A stretch of DNA of 64,000 nucleotides from Isoetes taiwanensis (lineage: Eukaryota; Streptophyta; Lycopodiopsida; Isoetales; Isoetaceae): positions 3,860,224 to 3,924,223 of the forward strand of contig JAJEKV010000035.1 of the NCBI GenBank assembly GCA_021234155.1, in the 5' to 3' direction. This document shows, piece after piece, positions 1 to 11,361 of the stretch. The translations under genes and the position numbers were made by a program. The notes under the pieces were generated by a model, which was given only the letters and a program-made list of their open reading frames with translations, was not told the DNA's origin and made no database searches. The first letter of the stretch is position 1, and the number at the start of each line of letters is the position of its first letter.

Positions 1-280
1 TCATGCTTTAGTGCCTCCAATAGTGGCACTTGCTATGTTCAGGTCAAATGACATCGAAATTCTTGCCAATGGATGTCAATGGGCCCTTAGAAATAGAGCC
101 ACATCAGCGTTTGACCCCATCTCCCGATGACGTGTACGCAGGGGATCGCACTAGAGGGCATATCCCTCGGTATATTCCCCTATCTAATGGCTGGGAATTC
201 ACTAGAGCGCTCATCTGCGATAATAACGTGGGGTTGAAGGGATCTTGTATAGTCCCATATACAACCAAAAACAGGTGTTT

Positions 281-569
281 TTACATTTCAAATTCCACCA
301 GAAATTCTTGGCATTCATGGCATTCATCATCCTTAGCTTCAAACTCCACAAAATCCACATTAAACCAGTCTTCCTTTGGAATACTATCCATAAGTTTCTT
401 AACATCTTCGGGATCTATGCCCTCAATGATAGAATCAAGCTCCATTAGGTCTTCCTCTGACGGATTACAGCAGCATTTGGTCTGGTAGCTTGAATGCAGT
501 CAGCTAATACTGCATGCAAGGCAAGCAACAAGACATTAACAGAGTTCTCGTCAGCCATAACATCCACAC
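281..569 (-). pseudogene. Small unrecognised terminal exon, probably frameshifted
   Basis: On the minus strand a plausible acceptor (TTTGTTGCAG) at about 570 opens a coding-like stretch beginning GVDVMADENSVNVLLLALHA. It runs into a stop near 450. A second frame then continues as EEDLMELDSIIEGIDPEDVK and ends in a stop at 281. The two frames meet near 465-475, so a one-base indel in a single exon is the simplest reading. The second half is acidic (many D/E) and ends with a CHEC pair. I do not recognise the family. It could be the 3' exon of a host gene or part of a transposon. Upstream exons were not found. Confidence 0.35.
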
Positions 570-641
570 CTGCAACAAAGAAAAAAACCATATTAAAATA
601 AACAAGGATGAAACAAACAAGGTAAAATCGACGAAATCATA

Positions 642-724
642 AAGAACCTTCAAGAACACGGCAAATCTTCTCGTAAATCTTCAAGAACCTTCAAGAACAC
701 GGCAGATCTTCTCGCAGATCTTCA
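642..724. repeat. Tandem repeat, about 41-bp period, two copies
   Basis: Two near-identical units begin AAGAACCTTCAAGAACACGG at about 642 and 683. They continue with a CTTCTCG core, and partial units follow to about 830. The stretch 570-1125 otherwise holds A-rich sequence with no gene that I can support. Confidence 0.7.
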
Positions 725-1125
725 AGAACATGGCACAAGAGTATTTTTTCTAGCCGCAGCAAAAAAAACCTCAAGCACAGCGAGAAAAAAGCTCAAGCAC
801 GCGGCAGAACTCGTCACACAGAAGCAAGAAGTTGTCAAAAGACACAGAAACACAAAAAGTCATCACAACACTTGAATAGAAGCTCCAAATCCGACAAAAG
901 GCATATTAAAATGAAGCTAAGGTCAAGGCGCCATTGCAGAAGAAGGCTGCAAGGTGAGCGCCACTGCAGCGCCTCAAAAAAACGTCACCTAGCCTGTCGG
1001 ACTTACGCCATAGCCAAAACTTGAAGAAAAAGTTAACACACACATGTAATAAACTTTTTCCATGTAGGCGACACGTCGGTGCCACCTCGGAAAAAATGCC
1101 TCCCCGTTTGACTACATAATCAGAG

Positions 1126-3100
1126 AATGAGCAGGACAATATTGGAGCAGCCGGATGGGAGAAATACCTGGAGAAATTGTATAAGACAGGGGCATCTCCA
1201 GTACCAATACCAACATTGCAGGATTCGGATAAACCATGTTTCAACATACAAGAAGTAATGGTAGCCTTAAACAGGATGGCTAACCACAAAGCACCGGATC
1301 TCTACGGACTGACAGTGGAATTGCTAAAATGTGCTGAAACAGAAATAGGGAAATAGGTCACGGACATCTTCAACGACATAATACACACAGGGCTTCCAGA
1401 TAGGTGGACATACAACAAGATCATACCTCTACACAAGGCAGGATCCAGGAAACTATAGAACAATAATGGTGAGTTCCATCTTCGCAAAATGGTTCGGAAA
1501 AGCACTGGACAGCAAATTGAAGAAATGGGCAGAAGCGGGAAACATGAGGGCACAAGGACAAGCAGGTTTCAGGCCGGAACACTCAACCACAGACCACCTA
1601 GTAACGCTCCGGATATTAATAGAGCAAAATAAAGCACATGGAAGAAAGATAATTTGCTGTTTTGTAGATTTCAGGAAAGCATTCGACATAGTTCCGAGAG
1701 AAAAGCTATTATAAAGGTTGATAGACATGCAAGCTCCAAGAAACATGGTAGGATCGATTGCAAGACTATACCATAGGGTATATGCAAAAATGGAGCAAGA
1801 AGGGCAGCCAATAGACTGTGATACAGGCGTCAAACAGGGGTGCCCTCTATCCCCGACTCTATTTGGGATATACATAGATGCACTACAGAGTTACATAGCA
1901 GAACAGTAAGGGGACAAATACGCCCCTACGTTAGGAGATACCAAGGTACCGATTATGCTGTATGCTGACGATCTGAGCATGATGGCCACAAAAAATAAAG
2001 GGATGCACAGACTACTGAAAATACTGGAAAATTTCTGTGAAAGAACAGGGCTAACGGTAAATCTAGCAAAGACCAAGATAGTCATCTTCGGCCATAAGAA
2101 TAGGCATAGACCCTTCAGATATAGGGAGACAGAAATAGAGGAAGCAACGGAATATAGGTATCTGGGGTATGATGCACAAGGCACGGGGAAGTGGGCTAAG
2201 GGTGTAGACACGAGGTTCCAATCAGCCATAGGGAGCTATTTCAATATGAAAAATTTCTGCAACAAAAGTAGAATAATTGATTGGGACATCAAATGCTACT
2301 TATTCAGTGCAGTAGTAGCCACGACACAATTATACGGGGCGGAAGCTTGGGGGCCAGGCTTAACAGACAAAAAATGGGAAAAACAGGAAGGAATCCTCAG
2401 GCAATAGCACAAACAGGAATTTAAGGTACGGACAAATACGCCACTGACAATCATGATACTCGAAACCGGGCAGAAACCAATGGAGGTGAGAGCATGGGAG
2501 AGGACCATCAGGTACCTAATTAAGGACAATGCAGGAGACCTTCATGGGAAGTTGTCTAGTATTGCAATCATTGAGTCGGCAAAGTCACACATTCTCATAG
2601 GCAGTGGATTGAATCTGAGTGACCTAATAAACGAAGGGCAGTGGAATGAGGAATGGGCAGACAGAGCTACAAGAACATGGCTGCAAAAACACACGGGACC
2701 TAAGACAGTCTGGCTCATGACAGTTTTCAATCCAGAACAGCAGGTAGGACACCAGATATACTGGGATAACATATTGGGGAAAGCCAGAAGAGACATCCTG
2801 GCTAGATTCAGGATGGGGAGTTATGATCTAAGAATCGAAAAGGATAGGTGGAGGGGAATAGACAAGGAGAACCGAATATGCAGAATCTGCGATACTGGGA
2901 GAGTGGAGGATGAGAACCACATGATTAACGAGTGCCCGATATACGGGGACATCAGGGACAGGTACAGAAATATAAGATGGGGGCAACCAGTACATATTTT
3001 GATGACAAGGACAGAATCATTGAGAGATTTGGCAGATGCGATCCAGGGAATGATGATCAGACACCGAGAAGTACACAGGGAAAGAGGGTTTGTAATATGA
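1126..3100 (+). pseudogene. LINE ORF2 fragment: reverse transcriptase and C-terminal zinc ribbon
   Basis: The conceptual order is: the RT N-terminal motif NHKAPDLYGLTVELLK (1290-1330); GNYRTIMVSSIFAKW (about 1450); the palm motif AGFRPEHSTTDHLVTLRIL with CCFVDFRKAFD (1560-1690); QGCPLSPTLFGIY (about 1830); the catalytic YADD box (about 1960); then a thumb region. At the C terminus is a zinc-ribbon-like CRICDTG...DENHMINECP (2878-2937). Stops at about 1355, 1712, 1907 and 2405, plus a frame change near 1440-1455, break it. This is the best-preserved RT in the window. It would polymerise cDNA by target-primed reverse transcription if intact. Confidence 0.88.
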
Positions 3101-3365
3101 ACTGCACAAGAGGCGGCTCATAAACCCCACACAAATTGTTCTGTTAAAAGCTGATTGATAACGACGCATTACTGCACGGCCACGAAGCCGATGTAAAGCG
3201 GGATGCTGGTAATAATAGAAACAAGTCGGCCTTCAGAAAAGGCTACATCAGAACAGCGTGATGTGCTAGTAGCGCCCTTTCAGGGAGCTCGCCCATGCTA
3301 CACAAGTCCAGGGGCCTGAGGGCACAAGGGACGTTAATTTCTATTCTATTCTATTCTATTCTAAT
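1126..3365 (+). mobile_element. 5'-truncated non-LTR retrotransposon (LINE), RT to 3' tail
   Basis: The coding part starts inside the reverse transcriptase and the element ends in a (CTATT)n tail at about 3341-3365, just after a GGGACGTTAA terminus. Between the ORF stop (about 3100) and the tail lies roughly 240 bp of 3' UTR. Microsatellite tails instead of poly-A set this family apart from plant L1. Related copies occur at least six more times in the window, mostly on the minus strand. Confidence 0.88.
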
Positions 3366-3474
3366 CAAACCGCCACAGAGCCGCGAGCAGTGCACCGCCT
3401 GGAAGTTTCTGCCACATAAAGTCCTCCCCGTGGCGGTTTCATATTACAAAATGCAAGACGGAGATTCTTGCAAA

Positions 3475-4480
3475 TGAAACTTGCCACATGGTGATATATC
3501 CATGAAAGATCGGACAGAATGGAGAAAAAGTGGCTTTTAGGCATATAGAAAAGCTGGGCTTTCCTGCTGTGGAAACATGGCGATGCGTGACAGTGCTGAG
3601 CCCTGTTGACACAGCAGAGTGGGCTTTCCTATAATGTAGAAACAAGTTAAGAACCATTCTACCATCCAGAATGAGATAAATGATCTGAATGCGAGGTAAA
3701 AAGGCAGGAACGACTGGGTAAACGGCAGGAATGCAAGTAAAAATGCTCGAGCCGCATGTAACATCCGCCGTATAAGTTCGTCGAAGCACGAAGATATTTT
3801 TAGTAACATTATTGGGATTGAAACAATGCCACGTGGCATGGCGCTATAGGACAGTAAGGCAGAATGGTTCTTAACTGGTTTTTACGTATACAAGAATGTT
3901 TCTTTACTTTGCATTCTGCTGTGGAAGCACCGCCGATGCGCGTCAGCATGGAGGCAGTGCTGACACAACAGAATGCAAGGTAAAGAAACATTGTTGCAAC
4001 GTGAAAGACAGGGACACAACATTCTACGCCATGTGTCATGCTGCGATTCATTGGAGCCGATAATGTCGTCCAACCAGAATGTTTAGTAAAGAAACAAGAA
4101 TGTAAGTAAATGGATATCCTGGTTTTGAAAGACTACCACGTGGCGATGTCCCATTGGACGTAAGGGCAGAATGTTGTGTACCTGTTTTTTACGTATATAG
4201 GAATGGCAATCTACTTGCCACTCCTGTAATATGGAAGCAACTTAGGTGCAATCCTACGATTTGGAATACAAGGTAAAAGAAGAAGAATGCAGGGTAAATG
4301 CCGAAATGAAGGTAAAGAGGAAGGTAAAAGCGTCGGAATGCAGGTAAACACTGTTCTTCGACATAATTAATTTTTTATGCAACATTCTGTAAATGAAATA
4401 TGCCACGTGTCACAACGTGATTGGCTCCGTGGGCAAGATTGCGCCATAAATAGATTCTCCAAGCCCCGTATCATCCTACA
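3475..4480. repeat. Degenerate tandem array with G-boxes and TATA-like motifs
   Basis: Four units begin near 3475, 3818, 4126 and 4392, each with TGAAA followed within about 10 bases by GCCACATGG, GCCACGTGG, ACCACGTGG or GCCACGTGTC. Two of them (3830-3930 and 4136-4240) align further: a CAGAATG motif, then TTTTTACGTATA(C/T)A. The last unit has ATTGG and CATAAATAG. G-box, CCAAT-type and TATA-like elements repeated at about 270-340 bp look like promoter monomers. The array lies directly upstream of a LINE 5' region (about 4640 onward). Function is inferred only. Confidence 0.45.
3902..3985. repeat. Inverted repeat, 22-bp arms
   Basis: Arms at 3902-3923 and 3964-3985 are complementary at 20 of 22 positions around a 40-base loop. 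They sit inside the second unit of the G-box array. The arm carries the GAATGCAAGGTAAAG word that recurs through 3690-4340. Confidence 0.7.
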
Positions 4481-4642
4481 ATATGTTGTTCCAAGTTCTG
4501 AAGCCCAGAAGTGGGGTTGGGTTGTGGGGGGGAGGAGGCCGCCTCGGGGCTATTTCACGTCTTTTGCAATTACCGCTAATGTTCATATGCCTGAATGATA
4601 CCAGCCTAGATAGACACATGATGTGCTCCATCACTATGGCCT

Positions 4643-5905
4643 GTGTCACCTCACCCTCAGTATAGACAACATCCCCCACCTCACGGACAACAACCAACGC
4701 TTGCCAAGACGGTGAACATTTCTCCTAGGGTTCAAAAGCAACAACAGCAGAGACGTAAGAGCCACAATGTGGTGGTCTATAGTCTCCCTGAGGAAGTAGG
4801 GAGAACCTCGTTGGACGGCGCCAGACTTTGGTTCTTTTCTATATGACATTTTATACTCCGGTGCATACTTCTAGGGCAACCCGTCATGGTCTTCGATGCC
4901 TCGACTGCCCACGTATTGTCAAATTCATAGTCGTGGCACTGGCGAGGAGCTATATTGCATCAGGGCAAGCAGTCAAAGTGGATCTCATTGACTGTTGACC
5001 GTGACCTCACCAGATGCAACAGGAATCCCGTAAGCAAGAGCTGGACGGAGTTAAGAACATTCATCGCTGGGGGGGGGAGGGGCCTGTCGCATTGATCCAA
5101 AGCAAGATGCGAGTCGTCCAGTCGATTAAAGTTTAGGTCACAGATCACACCACTTTGCTACAACCCCTCGAGGTCCTACCACTGGAGCTACTGCAAATGC
5201 TGCTGGAGTTGCTCATGCTACTGCTCCAGCAACAACTGAGTCTGACGTCGTTCCTGTTGTCCCTATTGTTGCTCCTACTCCACCAGTGCATAATGCTCAT
5301 CTGCTCCTGCTGCTTCACGTGCATCTACTTCTGCACCACATATTGTCTCCCATGCTGCCACTGAACCCGCACGTGCATCTACATCTATTGCTCACACATG
5401 GGAGTTGTGCTTATGTATGGTCTCCTGGAACTGTAGGGGCTTCCCCTGACAGAAAGGAGATAGTCTCATCTCCATGGCTACAGATATAGATTTCCATCGT
5501 TCTTATGGTTATATGGGAGTATGAAGGGCACAAGCTACCAGATCTGTCAGGCTATCAGCATTACTCATTATTCAATGAATGCACCAGCAAGCGGGGACAT
5601 GGGAATATTGCCTGCTGCATCCAAACAGCCTTGGCAATACAGTCAGCCTCCCTACACAAGATAGACAAACACAATTGTTACCTGTGGGTATGAGTGCAGA
5701 ATTACGGTGGCAACCTCCACTTTATGGGAGCATGCTACTTCCCACATGGGATAGTAACTTCTATCACTTTCACTCAGACGTGGATAGGCTGGATCAATGT
5801 GTCAATCTATATAATGGTATACCGCAATACAAATTGGTGGGCAGGATCATGTTGCTTGGAGACTTCAATGCACACACATGGATAAAAAAGTACATAATTT
5901 GACCC
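4643..5905 (+). pseudogene. LINE 5' part: ORF1-like end and APE-type endonuclease
   Basis: Pieces in several frames match the near full-length minus-strand element at 58-62 kb. They include a VVVYSLPEE motif (about 4765), VSWNCRGFP (about 5420), WEYEGHKLPDLSGYQHYSLF (5510-5575), the hinge IDKHN, and the endonuclease motif LLGDFNAHTW (about 5850-5880). Several frameshifts and stops are present (for example TGA at about 5450). Family knowledge: the endonuclease nicks the target to prime reverse transcription. A polypyrimidine-rich CTG-like stretch (5155-5400) lies between the two parts. The copy ends near 6060 without an RT. Confidence 0.72.
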
Positions 5906-6195
5906 TCTGGCAAAAGAGTGTTACAACCGTGCCCCATAGGCATATCTTGGTCATGGGCATTTGATGACAGGACCAACCAGGTCACTTGGCATCTTTGGCT
6001 TGGTCATTTGCAATGGACTAGCACAGTGGCCATCCTCTAGCAGCTAACGCTTGTAAGAAAGAGAACTGTGACATTCTAGTATATTATATAGTATAAATGC
6101 ATATATTATATTGTCATATTGCACTATACATCAATCATATTGATATGTCAAGTGTAGGACATGCCAATATGAAAATGAAAATAAAATCTATACTC

Positions 6196-6231
6196 TCTAT
6201 CTCATAGAGACTCTATGGTCTATGAGATAGA
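6196..6231. repeat. Perfect 13-bp hairpin
   Basis: TCTATCTCATAGA (6196-6208) and its exact reverse complement (6219-6231) flank a 10-base loop. It sits between two LINE fragments. No U-run follows on either strand, so a terminator role is not suggested. Confidence 0.7.
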
Positions 6232-6239
6232 AAAAATAC

Positions 6240-6760
6240 AAAGTAGGTACTTCAATTGGAGTTGTCAAGAAAAAGTAAATTACTCTTGTTCTGTTATATG
6301 GGTTTCTCGTACATGTAACAACTCATACAGTATGCTACTAATTTTTGTGAAGGTTTTTCAAACTATATCATAACCTGGGCAACTAAACAAAACATGGCAT
6401 TCATCTTCTATTCTATTCTATTGCTCCATATTGCAAATTAGACAGATCCTTTGCTCTCTTTCTATCTTTTTCCAACATCTATATTCGATCCGTAGGTGAT
6501 GGGACCTAACCCTTATATGGCAGATACAATATTGATTGGCACATGGCATTTGATCTAAGAGATACTGCTGAGTCGTATCTAAAATTATAAGATTTACTTT
6601 TGTTTGATAAGCCATTTTCCCTTTCGCATGGGGCCATAGCTTCTCAATTATCTTGCTCCTGACCAAATTGCACAAAGCTATTGGTTGATAAGGCAAATCA
6701 TCCATAGAAATATTCCATCGATCCAACCATTTTTTCCTTCAATATCTAGCATAATAACAG
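6240..6760 (-). mobile_element. LINE C-terminal fragment, minus strand
   Basis: The minus-strand frame 6418-6726 includes IRVRSHHLRIEYRCW followed by RICLICNMEQ, matching the pre-zinc-ribbon segment of the other LINEs (IRTGSHRLRIETGRW...LCACC). The frame then runs through a (TTCTA)n expansion at about 6405-6423 that is short in the sister copy at 9390-9890. No GGACG terminus or tail was found. Confidence 0.7.
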
Positions 6761-7599
6761 GGGGTTTCTTTTGTATTTTTGTACACTTTTTTCAATGGTT
6801 TTTATATGATTTGGTGGCCGTATTACATGAGGTGTACTAATTGGTACATCTAGAGTGTGCCAGGTATTTGCATGCAACTTGTGCTAATTATTTTTTGCCT
6901 TTCTTAATGGTCAATATCAAAGAGCTTACAACAAAAGCCCTCTTTAAAAAAGACAAGATCGAAGGACTTACAATAAAAGCCCTTTTTAAAAATTAAAAAA
7001 TAAAAATAGAGATAAAAACAAAAACAAATAGAGACAACCTATTGCATGCAATCATCGTACACATGAATTCTAGGGTTTTACAGAGAGGTTCGTGCAGCCA
7101 GAAGACTGGGGCAAGGAGCGGCCAAAGGGAAGGAAGCAGTGTCTTTCAAATGATTGTCTCTAATTTGACAGATGGATTTGAAGCAGCTTGGCTTGGCTTA
7201 TCCGGGTTTGCAGATGGTTTTGTTGCTTGTGTGGCCTTCTGACTGCACAAAGCAGATTCTAAGATTGTTGGGCTACTGCAAAAGCCCAAGAGGAGCCTCT
7301 ACTATCTTTCTCGCGTTTGCATTCAACTGTGGCGGCATCACAACAGCTCAAACCCCTGGGTATTTGCTGAGCAAGAAGATTCACAACAGCCATTAATCTT
7401 TTCTTGCAAATCTAAGTTAGCTTCGTTATTTTGTGCTTTATGGTATCGAGAGAATCTAACGTTTTTCTTCGTTTTTTTCTCATAAACAGCGTTTGTTTCA
7501 ACAATCGAGAAATATTGAAGTAACACCAAGAAGAGGATTATTAGTATATTCACAGAGATTTGCTAACAAAGATTGTGATGGACCTAGCATAGAGCCAAG
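6761..7599. other. Gene-free stretch; probable 5' region of the AP2/ERF locus
   Basis: A/T-rich DNA with a short direct repeat: AAAGCCCT(C/T)TTTAAAAA occurs twice at 6930-6990. From about 7040 the composition becomes less A/T-rich up to the ATG at 7600, as expected of a leader, but no splice junction or TATA box could be assigned with confidence. Confidence 0.3.
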
Positions 7600-8685
7600 A
7601 TGCCGGGTCCTCAGGCTTACTTTAAACCCTCCAATGTGCTGTCAAAACCCTCAGCACAAGTTTCAAAGATAAGGAAGCTTGAGTTGTATGGTGGTGATGG
7701 AGGGACTGCCCTTGATGAATTACAAGCATATCCAAAGGGCTTAAAGTGATATGCACAGATCCAGATGCCACTGATGATTCCAGTGATATAGAGGAAACAC
7801 CATATCCAGCCAAGATGACTAGGTGTTTTAGCAATAGGAGAATTCAAGGTTTGATCTCACAGCAGACTACTCTCCATTATCTTCAGACAGTGAAGAAGAA
7901 GTAGTTCCTAGCTACATCAGCGTTTTCACTGAGAATGCTATGCAAGGGCGTTTGAAGAAACCTTGCCTGGCAGGCTTCCGCGATGGGAAGCCTGTTACAA
8001 AGAAAAATGCAAAGAAAAAATTAGATTGTGGCATCAAGAGTAATCCAAAGAAGGTCAGAGAGAAACAAAAGGATAACAAGTATAGAGGTGTGAGGCAGAG
8101 GCCTTGGGGGAAGTGGGCCGCTGAAATCAGAGATCCTGCAAAGGGTGTTAGGATTTGGCTTGGAACTTATGACACTGCAGAATAAGCAGCCTCTGCTTAT
8201 GACAAGCTGCAAAAGAGCTGAAAGGTTGTAATGAAAGTTCCAACATTGTTCAGAAGTTGAAGGTAAGGCCATTGCTGACAAGATTAATCTGTCCTCTAAG
8301 CAAAGAGGTGAATGCTTATGATATTGTGGAAGATGTTCAATCGTGTTTAGAAACTCTAAAGGAAGATTGTGTTTCCAGCACAATGTTGACAGAGATATGT
8401 TCGACTAGCATGTCATTCTTTTCTTCTGAGTTTGCAGATCCTCTGCTGGAAGTTGGAGAGAGCTCAAATGACCAGATCGCAAGTTTTTCAGATGGTGAAG
8501 TGGAGGATGCAGAAAACTTTTTGGCATCGTGCCGCAGGCTATTTACATATAATTTTTGTGCGCAATTATATGAAGCTACTAATTTTGTTGTGTTTAATGT
8601 GAGTTTACAAGGTAATGCTAGATATTGTACTTGTAGCTTTGTGGGCCAAAATTTAGAGCTAGAAGCAACATGCATGATCACTTAG
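7600..8685 (+). pseudogene. AP2/ERF transcription factor, cytokinin-response-factor (CRF) type, decayed
   Basis: From the ATG at 7600 the product starts MPGPQAYFKPSN. A CRF/TEH-type motif, KVICTDPDATDDSSDIEE (about 7739-7795), follows, then an acidic SSDSEEEVV patch. The AP2 domain is [20 protein letters not shown] through [10 protein letters not shown] (8078-8182), including the [16 protein letters not shown] and WLGT DNA-contact motifs. An acidic C-terminal region follows. Lesions are TGA at 7747-7749 (about one base out of frame), another frame change near 7845, TAA at 8183-8185 inside the AP2 domain, and a one-base loss near 8207 after AYDK. Downstream the frame again reads AKELKGCNESSNIVQKL. 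Family role: nuclear GCC-box-type DNA binding in cytokinin and stress responses. This copy should give no full product. Confidence 0.85.
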
Positions 8686-8971
8686 ATTTATTTTTGTAAT
8701 GGCCCTTTGGAGTACCCAGGTTCGATTCCCAGAAGATCTTTACTTTTGTATGATATTCATAAATGTGTATAAGAGGTGCTTGTATCATATTGTAAATGTG
8801 TTAAGACGTCCTAGCATACAAACTATGTTGTGTTGCATATTCGAAAGATATGCCGACTTGTTTATAATAAGCAACCAAGACCAATTTTTTTTTTTTTAAA
8901 TAAATACAATTTATTACATTCAGGTCCTTTGGTTTGTTGAAGGCCCCGAAGGGGCCAAAATTTTTTTTAGA
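8686..8971. other. Gene-free 3' flank of the AP2/ERF pseudogene
   Basis: Contains a T-run (about 8884-8898) and a short perfect hairpin GGCCCCGAAGGGGCC at 8943-8957. No coding signal. Confidence 0.4.
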
Positions 8972-9364
8972 TATAAAACAAACCATTACATTCCACACTT
9001 AAAAATAAAATTCCCCCTTAAACCCCCTTTGGTTTGGGTGCATATTCACACGGGGGGTGACGTAGGGCAGCGAGAGCCCCTAAAATCATATTATACATGT
9101 ACAAAATCAACGCCATATAGTATATTGCCTCAAATCTTATAGTACTTTGCAAACTGTGTTATACAGTATACTAAAACTTGTACATGCATACCCCACAAAC
9201 GAGGATCTCTATGTACGGTCGAGATCGAGGAATAAAGGGCATATATGCTTATCCAAGAGCTCTCGATGCCTGGAGTCACCCCCCGTCTGAATATGCACCC
9301 AAACCAAAGGGGGTTTAAGGGGGAATTTTATTTTTAAGTGTGGAATGTAATGGTTTGTTTTATA
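8972..9364. mobile_element. Foldback/MITE-like element with 90-bp terminal inverted repeats
   Basis: Arms 8972-9061 and 9275-9364 are almost perfect inverted repeats beginning TATAAAACAAACCATTACAT and ending GGGGGGTGAC. The 213-bp interior has no coding capacity. If the outer TA is a target duplication, the arms start TAAAACAAAC, as in a TA-targeting (Tc1/mariner-type) element. The superfamily is not settled. Arm identity suggests recent insertion or gene conversion. Confidence 0.8.
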
Positions 9365-9389
9365 CCATCCAGCTAATTGCATTTCTTGT

Positions 9390-9890
9390 ATAAGGTACGC
9401 ACTTCAATTGGAGTTGTCAAGAAAAAGCAAATTATTCTTGTTCTATTATATGGATTTCTCATACATGTAACAACTCATGTAAGTATGCCGCTAATTTTTG
9501 TGAAGGTTTTCCAAACTATCTCATAACCTGGGCAACAAAACAAAACATGGTATTCATCTGCTATTGCTTCATATTGCAAATTAGATAGATATACTTTGCT
9601 CTCTTTCAATCTTCTGCCAGCGTCTATATTCGATCTATAGGTGATGGGAACTAACCCTCATTTGACAGATATAATGTTGATCGGGGATGTGGCAGTCGAT
9701 CTAAGAGATATTGCTAAGTCGTATCTAGAATTATAAGATTTACTTTTGTTTGATAAGTTTCATTTTCCCTTTCGCATTGGCCCATGGCTTTTCAATTATC
9801 TTGGTCGTGACCATTTGCACAAAGCTATTGGTTGATCAAGCAAATCATTTATAGAAATGTTCCATCAATCCAAACATTTTTTTTCCTTCA
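9390..9890 (-). mobile_element. LINE C-terminal fragment, sister of the copy at 6240-6760
   Basis: Aligns along its length with 6240-6760 (shared ACTTCAATTGGAGTTGTCAA, ACATGTAACAACTCAT and CATAACCTGGGCAAC). Imperfect direct repeats, CCATCCA(G/A)CTAATTGC(A/G)TTTC, flank it at about 9365 and 9897. They could be a decayed target duplication or part of a larger repeat. Confidence 0.65.
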
Positions 9891-10053
9891 TAGAACCATC
9901 CAACTAATTGCGTTTCTTGCATAAAACTTAACTGGGAGACAATCACGTGACAACTGCAATCGAACAATATATAAGAGAAACAAATAAATTGCCTCACCTT
10001 CTAGTGGAAGCATACATAGTACTGTTAGCATCATAGGGTATAATGTTTATATC

Positions 10054-11254
10054 TTGACCCCTAGTTCCCCTTTTAAAAAATTCTTTTGTATCGGTCGCAT
10101 GGTGGAAGTGTGTGCGTCCCAGAAAGGCGGGGGGCTTAGGTATGCTGTGTCGTTGCACACAAAGGTTCTAGTGTCGAAATTCATCTGGCAGCTGTTGCAG
10201 GAGCAACAATCCCCAGGTTTGGCTCTGTTGGCACAGTCGCTTCGCCACTCTATTGTGTTTAGGAAGCCAGCAATTCCAGCTCAGTTGCCGTGGGCTCTGT
10301 TTGAGGATTTGCGGCCATTCCCTCATGCTTCGCCTTTTCTTAAGGGTCTCCTGAAGGCCTGGAAGGTGGTCAAGGTTCTCTTTTCATTGGACCCTAGCAG
10401 GTGTATGGTAGCCTCATCGCCCTTTCTCTGGGTACCCTTGGATTCTGCATCTCCCTTGGCCTCTTCCCTACACCCAGGTACTCAGCGCCGATGGATTGCT
10501 GCAGGGATAACATCCATCTGTGACTGGTATTGGGAGGGTCATCTGGCGCCGTGCGAGTTTTTTAGGGAACGATTTGGCCTTCGGCGGTGGGACATACAGA
10601 CTTGGGCCAGAATTGCTAATGTTATTCCATTGCAGTTGTCTTCTCAAGTCAATCGCGTTTGGAAGTCGCATAGTGGACTTGATGCATCTCAGTTTGTAGC
10701 ATCGGCTTATGGGCTTCTAGCGCTTCAGGACACGTTGCCGCCTTCGGATAAGTGGTCGCTTAAGCTTCCAGGGAGTAAGTGGCCCGCCATGTGGAAGTGG
10801 GCGTGGAATACATTGCCTCCTCCTAAAATCCGTACCCTTTTGTGGCAGATCTTGCACCGTAGCCTCAGGGTGATGTGGGAGGCATCGAGAGACCATTGAG
10901 CACTGCTTTGTCCTATGCACAGAGGTAGGGGCAGCTTGGTCCTGGGTGAGAGCCCTCTTTGGGTCTTCACTGTGCAGTCAGAAGATTCTCTTAGGAGTCT
11001 TTCCTAGCAGTTGGCCAGTGGCCAAGCAGCAGGCATTCCATTTATGCAGAGCTTGGCTTCTGTGGTTGATTTGGAAAAGACGGAGAGCGAAGGTCTTTCA
11101 GAATGCAGTGCTTAGCCCTTTTCGGTTGGTTCCGATCTTGAGGCATAAGTTGTGGCAGGCTTACCAAGTCTCAAGCTTGTCTGGCACAGTTAAGCGGGAA
11201 ATTCGATCGACATTCCTACAGATTGTGAATCATGATGGGCACTTCATTTCTTAG
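10054..11254 (+). pseudogene. L1-type LINE ORF2, C-terminal part with zf-RVT region
   Basis: Frame 10054-10899 reads a plant L1 ORF2 C-terminal region (CDWYWEGHLAPCEFFRERFG, VNRVWKSH, then NTLPPPKIRTLLWQILHRS). After a frame change at about 10880 it continues as ETIEHCFVLCTEVGAAWSWV and LCRAWLLWLIWKRRRAKVFQ to the stop at 11252. This is the RT-associated zinc-binding (zf-RVT) layout. The expected first Cys pair between LHRSLRV and the HCFVLC half is missing, so a deletion accompanies the frameshift. It is distinct from the zinc-ribbon LINE family elsewhere in the window. The 5' part (endonuclease, RT palm) is absent. No clear poly-A is visible. Confidence 0.8.
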
Positions 11255-11361
11255 CACCACACTTATCATTGTACTTGATTGCATTCTAGTGGTTTAATAT
11301 ATTCCTATATTCTTCAAAAAATATATCTGATATATATATGTTCTTATGTTTGTCCTCCTAA

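Noticed and set aside
30-488. 152-codon plus-strand open frame at the window start
   Set aside because: It overlaps the minus-strand exon-like sequence, which has better composition and an acceptor. No domain is seen in the plus frame.
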